DNA from: an uncultured Porphyromonadaceae bacterium
GTDB lineage: Bacteria; Bacteroidota; Bacteroidia; Bacteroidales; Muribaculaceae
Direction: 5' to 3'
NCBI GenBank assembly: GCA_947178655.1
Contig: CAMWZB010000089.1
Span: 1-5,287, forward strand
Length of the DNA stretch: 5,287 nucleotides
Shown here: positions 1 through 5,287 of the stretch, one piece after another
How the letters are laid out: each line of letters begins with the position of its first letter
Numbering within the stretch: position 1 is the first letter of the stretch
Made by a program: the position numbers and the translations under genes
The notes under the pieces: generated by a model
What the model was told of the DNA's origin: nothing
The model's input: the letters and a program-made list of their open reading frames with translations, nothing else
Database searches by the model: none

Positions 1-1544
1 ACGGAGACCTTGCCAGGGACGACTGCCTCAAAGGCGGTGGCGGAACGACTGACACGGGCTACCATCCTATGGAGATATGGTCCACTCTGACATCGACTCC
101 GGGTGAGCTCGACCAGCTGTGGTACCGGCTATACTGCAATATCTCGCGTTGCAATCGTGCGCTCGTCGCTCTTGACGAGTACGGTGTGGAAAAACTTGGC
201 GAAGCTACTGCCGCACAGCGTGTGGGCGAAGTACACTTCCTTCGCGGCCACAGCTACTTCAAGTTGCTGACAATGTTCCGTCAGATTCCGTGGATTGACG
301 AGTATGTGTTCGAGAACAATCTTCAGGAACAGACCCCAAACAACCAGTTCACATACGAGCAACTCTGGGAGAAGGTCATCAATGAGTTCGAACTTGCGTA
401 CAAAGCACTGCCCGACGAACCTTCCGACGGTGCCGGCCGCGCCAACCGCATAGCCGCAGCAGCCTATCTCGCCAAGTGCTATCTCACTATCGCGTGGGGC
501 GACGGCTATGAGGCTACTGACGGAGTGGCATTCATCAACGAGGAATATATGAGGAAAGTGGTGGAGTACACCGCCGTGGTTGAGAACTCGCGCTTCGGAT
601 ATCTCGAGGACTTCGGCGATATCTTCCTTCCCGAGTACAAGAACAGCAAGGAATCGGTCTTCGCCGTGCAGACTTCGTACTATACTGATGACAACTCACG
701 CTTCGGACGCGCCAACTGGTCTAACACCCTCAACGGCTGCTGGGGCATCTGGTCGTGCGGATGGGATTTCCACAAACCGTCGCAGAATCTCGTGAACGCG
801 TTCAAGACGCACGACGGGCTGCCGATGTTCGACTCTTACACCGAAGCAGACGACTATCCCGTCAGCGGTGTCGTCACGGCTCAGAAATGGGATCCACGTC
901 TGTTCCACACGGTAGGCATGCCGACGTTCCCTTACAAGTATGAGGCTGCCTACACCATGACCACCGACAATTCGCGCACGCCCAACACCTACGGGTACTA
1001 TACTTCTCTCAAAGAAGTGCCCCAGCGAAGCGCGGGAGAGACCTTCGAGGGCTCATGGCAGGCTTTCGCCATGAACGACTACGTGTTCCGCTACACCGAC
1101 GTGATGCTCATGCGTGCCGAGGCTCTCATAGAGCTCGGAGCTCTCAAGGACGCGCGCACCATCATCAACGATATCCGTCGGAGAGCCGCCAACTCCGTGG
1201 ACAAGCACATTGCATATGCCGCCGACTATTGCGACATCGCCATGTACCCCGAGACGTACTTCGACGACAAAGAGACGGCTCGCAAGTGCCTTCGCTGGGA
1301 GCGTCGTCTCGAGATGGCCATGGAGAGCAGCCGCTACTTCGACCTGCGCCGTTGGGGCATAGCTTCATCAGTCCTCAACGCCTACTTCGCCTTGGAGCAG
1401 AACTCCGAGTACAACGGTGTCCGCTACGGTCAGTACTACAAGGATGCGCGCTACACACCCGGCAAGAACGAGTTCTATCCGGTCCCCTACAATCAGCTCT
1501 ACTACGTCCCCGGCCTGTATGTGCAAAACAAGGGATATAACTGA
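1..1544 (+). CDS. RagB/SusD family nutrient-uptake outer membrane lipoprotein, 5'-truncated by the window
   Basis: The reading frame is open from base 3 with no stop to the left edge, so the gene starts outside the window; 513 residues are visible and the stop is TGA. The Met codon at 69 is internal, because the preceding residues already read as SusD (a DDCLKGGGG segment). Family landmarks follow in order. The helix containing FLRGHSYFKL sits near window residues 80-90. AKCYLTI lies near 155. GWDFHKPSQNLVNAF followed by DGLPMFD lies near 255-275. KWDPRLFHTVG comes next, then YVFRYTDVMLMRAEAL and the INDIRRRA helix, then ERRLEMAMESSRYFDLRRWG. The closing NEFYPVPYNQ and YVQNKGYN match the usual C-terminus. 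These correspond to the SusD-like N-terminal domain and the SusD/RagB C-terminal domain. Known family members are surface lipoproteins that cap a SusC TonB-dependent transporter and bind glycans or peptides. The signal peptide and lipobox are missing because of the window edge. The substrate cannot be read from the sequence. No frameshift is visible. Confidence 0.97.
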   Translation, partial: GDLARDDCLKGGGGTTDTGYHPMEIWSTLTSTPGELDQLWYRLYCNISRCNRALVALDEYGVEKLGEATAAQRVGEVHFLRGHSYFKLLTMFRQIPWIDEYVFENNLQEQTPNNQFTYEQLWEKVINEFELAYKALPDEPSDGAGRANRIAAAAYLAKCYLTIAWGDGYEATDGVAFINEEYMRKVVEYTAVVENSRFGYLEDFGDIFLPEYKNSKESVFAVQTSYYTDDNSRFGRANWSNTLNGCWGIWSCGWDFHKPSQNLVNAFKTHDGLPMFDSYTEADDYPVSGVVTAQKWDPRLFHTVGMPTFPYKYEAAYTMTTDNSRTPNTYGYYTSLKEVPQRSAGETFEGSWQAFAMNDYVFRYTDVMLMRAEALIELGALKDARTIINDIRRRAANSVDKHIAYAADYCDIAMYPETYFDDKETARKCLRWERRLEMAMESSRYFDLRRWGIASSVLNAYFALEQNSEYNGVRYGQYYKDARYTPGKNEFYPVPYNQLYYVPGLYVQNKGYN

Positions 1545-1556
1545 TTGAAGTGTTCT

Positions 1557-1639
1557 GACCGTAATACGGAATTGTGTCGGATTGCATTACAGCAGGTACA
1601 CCCCGCCGTACTGCAGTCTGACACAACTCCGTCCGGGTC
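1557..1639. terminator. Long imperfect inverted repeat between convergent genes, possible bidirectional terminator
   Basis: Arms at 1567-1586 and 1612-1631 pair over 20 positions around a 25-nt loop. Seventeen pairs are Watson-Crick. Read as plus-strand RNA, two of the other three are G-U wobbles and one is an A-C mismatch; as minus-strand RNA there is one wobble and two mismatches. GTAC at 1596-1599 and 1608-1611 can form an inner hairpin. GACC at 1557-1560 can pair with GGTC at 1636-1639 beyond an internal loop. The repeat begins 22 nt after the SusD stop and lies 8 nt after the stop of the minus-strand gene. That position fits a shared 3'-end structure. There is no T-tract on either side, so it is not a classical intrinsic terminator. 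It may instead protect mRNA 3' ends or block converging transcription. Confidence 0.5.
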
Positions 1640-3726
1640 TAAATCCATGATTCCCAGTTGTCGCATGACGAGCGGACAAATTCAGCTGTCGTTGTACCGG
1701 GATAGCGCTTGACTATAGTCTTGAGATTGCCAAGAATGTACTGGGCTTTGGCGCGGGCTTCGTCAGTGGAGAGCATGTCCAGTGCTGCCTTGACCTCGCG
1801 TTGGTACAGTTCTTCGGTTTTCGCAGAGTCTTTCTCTGTGTCATAGTCGTAGAGGAAGGCGTAGTTTTTATCTGCAAAATCGTCATACCAGTACTGTAAC
1901 GACGGGTAGAACATATCAGTTACGCCACGCCAGTATTGAGTCAGAGCCCAACAGTCTTCGAAGGAGTTGCGTCTCCCGATGGCATACATCAGACGGGCCA
2001 GTCCGCGTTCGTCAGCGCTGCCGGCATTTGTCATCTTGTTGCGATATGACAGCATCTTGCGGGCGAAGTCCAGTTTTGCACCGGGAGCTGATGCCGGATG
2101 GTGTGGCGTGTCGGGATGGAATGCCTCGCGCGAGAGAAAGCCTCCTTTGTCCACATTCATTGTCTTCATATAGTGTTCGCTGACCTTCGAGAGATATTTC
2201 ACAGCCTGATGATAGTTCTCTTCTCGCAGCGCGAGTGTGCCGATGAGTTCGTTGTAGTAGTCGCTGTCGGTGCGGGCTTTGTGCCTCAGGAACGTGTATA
2301 GCGCGCTTTTATCGCCTGATATCCGTGCGTATGCGGAAGCCAGCCGGCTGTGTGTCAGACTACCCGCCAGCTGGAATGACAGGCAACCGTAGTCAACGGT
2401 GTTGATGTAGGTCTCGCTGTCTCGCATATCGTCGATACTCACTGAGAGAAGCCTGCTTCCCCACCATGATTCGGAGTCCGTGCAGTGCTCCCATACAGTC
2501 TGCTGTTCTATCGACGGAGCTAAGTTGTCGGCGTAGGCGCACAGTAATATGGCAGTGCTGTAATCGCTGCTTTTCCATAGACGGGGTATCCAGTGTGCGT
2601 ACACGATGTTGCAGCAGCGACGTATCCATTCGTTGGCATCAGGATTGAGCGAATCAGCCTTCCCTTCAATCCACCTGAGGTCCTGCAGAAGTGTGGCTGC
2701 ATGTCCGGTCTCGGCATCGAGCTTCATCCGGTATGCGCGTGCGAGGTCTTTCAGTTCGTCCGACGAGAAAGACTGTCCCTCGGCACGCAAGGCTTCTGTC
2801 CGGGCCTTGACCGGGTTATCGTTGTATTCGAAGTCGACATATGCCAGCAGGAAGTTCCAGTCGCCTTTGTTGACTACGCGCCGGTCTTTCAGCAGATGCT
2901 CTGCCACGGGCACCATGCGCGGCATGAATGTCGTGTCGGCTGCTTTGCCGCGGATATAATCCATGAGTTGGGGCGCTCCGGGATTAAGGCGCGATATATA
3001 TTCGACAGGTTCGTTGTCGCTGATGGACCATATGTCGCCCGCCATGGCAAATACCGAGTCGGCCCGCTTTTTGTCGCCGAGCCGTCTGAGGCTTCCTGCC
3101 GCATATCTGATTGCCATGCGCTTCATCAGATTGTCGTCAGAAACTGACGCAAAAGCCGAATCCGTGTAAGTGATGCAGTCTGAGTATCGGCGTGCCGCGA
3201 ACAGTGCGCGTGATGTCTGAAGCGCATAGCGGTCTTTCAGTCTTTCACCGCGGTAGCCGAGACATTCCCGGATGATTTCATCGAAGTCGCCTGTCTCGGA
3301 TGTGTATTCTCTTGTCCGTGGATAGTACCACGGAGAAGTCATCTCGCTCCGCCGCTCTTCGAGAGTTTTGGCAACCCTCAGAAAGTATTTGATTTCAGTG
3401 TCGTTGGTGTTTCTGAGATAGGTGTAGAAAAGATTGTCCGGCGTCTTATCTTCCCAATCCATGTGTGACATGAATTCAGCCTGCGTATCGGTGTACACTG
3501 CATCCTCAATGTCAGAGAGAGGGATGCGCTCGGATGTCAGTGACTGCCACAGCTTGAGGTTTTCCTCACGCTCGCGGACCGACATCTTCCTCTGCGCCTC
3601 GTCCAAAGCGAAGAAATCGGGAGTGGGAATTATAGGAAAGTACGGGCCGCACCCTGCCGACGGATGCGCGGTGGCTGCGAGGACGGCAAGGCTAACGGCC
3701 TTGAGAAAGGATGTTGTTGATTTCAT
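1639..3726 (-). CDS. Exported helical-repeat (TPR-like) protein with mature N-terminal Cys-Gly-Pro motif, function unknown
   Basis: This encodes 695 residues from the ATG at 3726 to a TAG stop. The open frame could extend to a TTG at 3759. The ATG is preferred because it directly precedes a lysine and a hydrophobic stretch (about residues 7-20), forming a signal peptide. The peptide ends in SAGC with Cys26, a weak lipobox, so it may be a lipoprotein or may be cleaved by signal peptidase I. The mature protein opens CGPYFP followed by PTPDFF at residues 34-39. The rest is hydrophilic and mostly helical in appearance. TPR-like helix pairs are seen near residues 165-230 (RALFAARRYSDC, then AAGSLRRLGDKKRADSVF), near the segment REENYHQAVKYLSKV, and at 661-695 (AQYILGNLKTIVKRYPG). 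Trp and Tyr are frequent. I recall large exported proteins with a similar Cys-Gly-Pro mature start in other bacteria, but no function. The gene overlaps the upstream barrel-like gene by 35 nt, which suggests translational coupling and a related role. No catalytic motif was found. Confidence 0.85.
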   Translation of the reverse strand: MKSTTSFLKAVSLAVLAATAHPSAGCGPYFPIIPTPDFFALDEAQRKMSVREREENLKLWQSLTSERIPLSDIEDAVYTDTQAEFMSHMDWEDKTPDNLFYTYLRNTNDTEIKYFLRVAKTLEERRSEMTSPWYYPRTREYTSETGDFDEIIRECLGYRGERLKDRYALQTSRALFAARRYSDCITYTDSAFASVSDDNLMKRMAIRYAAGSLRRLGDKKRADSVFAMAGDIWSISDNEPVEYISRLNPGAPQLMDYIRGKAADTTFMPRMVPVAEHLLKDRRVVNKGDWNFLLAYVDFEYNDNPVKARTEALRAEGQSFSSDELKDLARAYRMKLDAETGHAATLLQDLRWIEGKADSLNPDANEWIRRCCNIVYAHWIPRLWKSSDYSTAILLCAYADNLAPSIEQQTVWEHCTDSESWWGSRLLSVSIDDMRDSETYINTVDYGCLSFQLAGSLTHSRLASAYARISGDKSALYTFLRHKARTDSDYYNELIGTLALREENYHQAVKYLSKVSEHYMKTMNVDKGGFLSREAFHPDTPHHPASAPGAKLDFARKMLSYRNKMTNAGSADERGLARLMYAIGRRNSFEDCWALTQYWRGVTDMFYPSLQYWYDDFADKNYAFLYDYDTEKDSAKTEELYQREVKAALDMLSTDEARAKAQYILGNLKTIVKRYPGTTTAEFVRSSCDNWESWI

Positions 3727-4768
3727 CAGAGCTGTATTTTGAGAGGTTGTCGGTGTCAAGATGGTAGATTATGACAGAGTGTGGGCGTCCTGAGAGCCGC
3801 TTTTCAATCATGGCTTTTACGGCAAGGATATCGTCGGCATCGGAGCTTTCATGGCGAATCATGTCTCCATTGATTATCATACGGTTGTTGTACGGGATGT
3901 CACGGCGCGCTGTGTAGCTGCCGGCGCCGGTTCGCATGAACTGCGCCGAGTCTTGTACGTTCACGCCTGACATCAGCCCGATGAACTGTCGTTTGCGGAA
4001 GAGCAGCTGCCACGAGTAGGCAGGGTAGGCCACATCAAGGTGGAGAGGATAGTCGGCCAGGTGCTTGATATAAGGCCTGACATCAGAGGCGTCAATGATG
4101 GAGTTCGCCGCGTCAGGGTCGTTGAAGTTTCCGGTGTTGTACACCATCAGCACACCGCGGTCGACCGGAGGCGCTTTGCGTGCCAGCTGATGAAGCCTTA
4201 TGGTCGAGCTAAGTCGCCACGGCAGTCCGAGGGCGTCGATGCTTTGCCGCACCGAGTCGCAGAGAGAGAAGAATGAGTGTTCGGTCGTGGATGTCCAGTC
4301 GCAGTCGAGCTGCAATTCGTGCACGCCGTTCAGTCCGTTGTAGCTGCACATGTTGCTGACTCGTGTCACAATGTTCGATGCCGACAAGCCTTCGTGGTCC
4401 TTCATCGCCTTGAGCGCGTCGAGTGTGATATATACCACGGGGACGAATTCGATGTCGCTCAAAGAGTCACTGAGCATCCTGTATTGTCTGTCGTCGATTC
4501 TGAGGGATGCGTTCGGCACGACTCGGTCCGGCGAGTCAGGGGGAGCCAATTCGTCAACCGAGACATCGAACATCCGCAGATATATGCGGCCGATGTCGTG
4601 ACGTCGGATGAATGTCCGCTCGGCGCTGTCGAGCCGCAGGACTGTCTTCCAGTAATAGACGGAGTTTTTTTCTGAATGTTTCAGAGCAGCATCCGGGACA
4701 TGTCCGGAGCACGCGGCCGTGACGGTCACGAGCAGGGCTGCGACAAGCGATGTGAGTGAATGGTTCAT
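3692..4768 (-). CDS. Lipoprotein of unknown function with glycoside-hydrolase-like TIM-barrel features
   Basis: This encodes 358 residues from the ATG at 4768. The frame is open up to a TTG at 4807, but that codon sits in the T-tract of a terminator, whereas the ATG directly starts a signal peptide: MNHS, a hydrophobic core at about residues 5-18, then TAAC with Cys20 as probable lipidation site. After a short linker come alternating hydrophobic strands with motifs at their ends, as in a TIM barrel. These are IGRIYLRMFDV (59-69), FVPVVYITL (108-116), VHELQLDCDW (149-158), WRLSSTIRLHQL (184-195), GVLMVYNTG (205-213) and LDVAYPAYSW (244-253). The acidic E151/D155/D157 cluster at a strand end followed by an LSSTI strand resembles the layout of GH18-like barrels and the DUF3142 family. 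Assignment to either is inference and no catalytic residue is proven. It is first in an operon with the overlapping downstream helical protein. An alternative is a non-enzymatic sugar-binding barrel. Confidence 0.85.
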   Translation of the reverse strand: MNHSLTSLVAALLVTVTAACSGHVPDAALKHSEKNSVYYWKTVLRLDSAERTFIRRHDIGRIYLRMFDVSVDELAPPDSPDRVVPNASLRIDDRQYRMLSDSLSDIEFVPVVYITLDALKAMKDHEGLSASNIVTRVSNMCSYNGLNGVHELQLDCDWTSTTEHSFFSLCDSVRQSIDALGLPWRLSSTIRLHQLARKAPPVDRGVLMVYNTGNFNDPDAANSIIDASDVRPYIKHLADYPLHLDVAYPAYSWQLLFRKRQFIGLMSGVNVQDSAQFMRTGAGSYTARRDIPYNNRMIINGDMIRHESSDADDILAVKAMIEKRLSGRPHSVIIYHLDTDNLSKYSSDEINNILSQGR

Positions 4769-4769
4769 A

Positions 4770-4793
4770 CAGTATCTGTTATTTTCGATACTG
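4770..4793. promoter_or_regulatory. Inverted repeat abutting the start codon of the barrel-like lipoprotein gene
   Basis: CAGTATC at 4770-4776 and GATACTG at 4787-4793 form a perfect 7-bp inverted repeat with a 10-nt AT-rich spacer. In the minus-strand mRNA the stem would end one nucleotide before the AUG at 4768, occupying the ribosome-loading region. It could be an operator for a dimeric regulator or a translation-modulating hairpin. The stem is short, so chance occurrence is possible. No convincing Bacteroidetes -33/-7 promoter pair could be fixed around it. Confidence 0.3.
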
Positions 4794-4805
4794 CAAAATT
4801 CGGTC

Positions 4806-4839
4806 AAAAAAATACGCCCGGCAAGGACTTTGACGGGCG
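4806..4839 (-). terminator. Rho-independent terminator of the NAGPA-like gene
   Basis: A perfect 6-bp GC stem, CGCCCG at 4815-4820 with CGGGCG at 4834-4839, encloses a 13-nt loop. On the minus strand it is followed after TA by seven T residues (the A run at 4806-4812 on the plus strand). It lies about 43 nt past the TAG stop of the NAGPA-like gene and before the barrel-like gene. This orientation implies that minus-strand transcripts from the right end here and that the downstream pair needs its own promoter or depends on read-through. Confidence 0.85.
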
Positions 4840-4882
4840 ATGTATGAAGTGCGGCCGAGGATGTACGAAATACGTCGGAAGC

Positions 4883-5287
4883 CTATCTCCAGACTATGAA
4901 GTTGACGTTGTCAGCTGTCTTGCGGTCGGCTTGTCCAATGATTGTGCGACGTCCGTCGGCGTCGGTGTACAGCCCTGTCGAGCTGGAGCCTACGAGGTAG
5001 ATTGCGTTCCTGACGCCTAAGTCGATAAGGGCCTGAGAGAAGTCATGTAAAGTCAGACGCCGAGTGCTCGCTATCACGCTGATATGGCCGTCAAGTTCGG
5101 CGAGAGCCTTGCGTAAGGCCCGCCCTTTTGGCCGGTTTTCAACGAGTTGTCCGCCCACTACAAGTGGATACTGTCGGAAGAAGTATCCGTCGGATGACAG
5201 AGCCTGTTCGAGCATGGGTGTCGCATCGGACACCCCTACGGTGATTTCGCCGTTCACTATCGAGCAGAATCCGGCCTTTGCCTCCCC
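4883..5287 (-). CDS. Phosphodiester glycosidase family (NAGPA-like) protein, C-terminal 134 residues, start outside the window
   Basis: The frame runs from the right edge to a TAG stop without interruption. A GTG at 5257 could be taken as a start, but family-like sequence (GEAKAGFCSI) lies before it, so that codon is internal. Visible landmarks in window numbering are FFRQYPLV at 36-43, the basic RALRKAL segment at 56-62, DFSQALIDLG followed by NAIYLVG at 82-100, and a terminal NFIVWR at 129-134. These match the C-terminal part of the NAGPA domain as found in Bacteroidales proteins annotated as phosphodiester glycosidase family. The family is named for the mammalian enzyme that removes GlcNAc from GlcNAc-1-phosphodiesters on lysosomal enzymes. 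Bacterial members are mostly of unproven substrate. The signal peptide and N-terminal half of the domain are not visible. A strong terminator follows, so this is the last gene of its transcript. Confidence 0.9.
   Translation of the reverse strand, partial: GEAKAGFCSIVNGEITVGVSDATPMLEQALSSDGYFFRQYPLVVGGQLVENRPKGRALRKALAELDGHISVIASTRRLTLHDFSQALIDLGVRNAIYLVGSSSTGLYTDADGRRTIIGQADRKTADNVNFIVWR

Noticed and set aside
1055..1540. 161-codon plus-strand open frame within the SusD gene
   Set aside because: It is an out-of-frame reading of the conserved SusD C-terminal domain, rich in Arg, His and Ser, as expected for a shadow frame.
69..1544. SusD gene starting at the Met codon at 69
   Set aside because: The frame stays open to the window edge and the upstream codons encode family-like SusD sequence. 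The visible N-terminus also lacks a signal peptide, so this Met is internal.
2593..3147. 184-codon plus-strand open frame antisense to the helical protein
   Set aside because: Its translation shows no recognisable domain, signal or membrane segment, and it mirrors a convincing coding frame on the other strand. Long shadow frames are expected at this GC content.
3727..3759. TTG at 3759 as start of the Cys-Gly-Pro protein
   Set aside because: It would add 11 polar residues before an otherwise normal signal peptide and lengthen the overlap with the upstream gene to 68 nt. The ATG at 3726 fits better.
4040..4675. Two adjacent plus-strand open frames antisense to the barrel-like gene
   Set aside because: They are abutting shadows of one intact minus-strand coding frame and have no family resemblance.
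4769..4807. TTG at 4807 as start of the barrel-like lipoprotein
   Set aside because: This codon lies in the T-tract of the preceding terminator, and the 13 extra residues spoil the signal peptide. The ATG at 4768 gives a standard lipoprotein signal.
4769..4812. Bacteroidetes -33 TTTG / -7 TAnnTTTG promoter upstream of the barrel-like gene
   Set aside because: TTTG occurs at 4805-4808 and 4794-4797 on the minus strand, but no acceptable TAnnTTTG element lies at the right spacing. The nearest TA-starting octamers match poorly or fall in the start codon.

Overview
The window looks like a chromosomal stretch from a gut-type member of the Bacteroidales. A Muribaculaceae-like genome would fit the protein wording and the moderately high GC by eye, but this is inference. 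The main evidence is a SusD/RagB outer-membrane lipoprotein, a Bacteroidales-type phosphodiester glycosidase (NAGPA-like) C-terminus, two exported proteins with relaxed Bacteroidetes-style lipoboxes, and a lack of strong Shine-Dalgarno sequences.

Layout. Positions 1-1544 (+) hold most of a SusD/RagB-family protein whose start lies left of the window. Its usual partner, a SusC TonB-dependent transporter, would be expected further left but is not visible. Positions 1545-1638 separate convergent genes and carry a long imperfect inverted repeat. Positions 1639-3726 (-) encode a large exported, probably alpha-helical repeat protein whose mature N-terminus carries a Cys-Gly-Pro motif. Positions 3692-4768 (-) encode a lipoprotein of unknown function with features of a glycoside-hydrolase-like TIM barrel. 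The two minus-strand genes overlap by 35 nt and are almost certainly one operon. Positions 4769-4882 hold a clear Rho-independent terminator for the next gene to the right, plus a short inverted repeat touching the start codon of the barrel-like gene. Positions 4883-5287 (-) encode the C-terminal 134 residues of a NAGPA-like phosphodiester glycosidase whose start lies right of the window.

How the parts may work together. The SusD-like protein would bind a nutrient, probably a glycan, at the cell surface. The NAGPA-like protein belongs to a family that cleaves sugar-phosphodiester bonds. The overlapping pair is not recognised as a characterised system. It combines a secreted barrel-like, putatively carbohydrate-active lipoprotein with a large exported helical partner and is the most interesting unexplained element here. 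The terminator suggests that the NAGPA-like gene and the pair are transcribed separately, and the SusD gene is on the opposite strand, so a single functional locus cannot be claimed. No RNA genes, mobile elements, CRISPR arrays or phage genes were seen.
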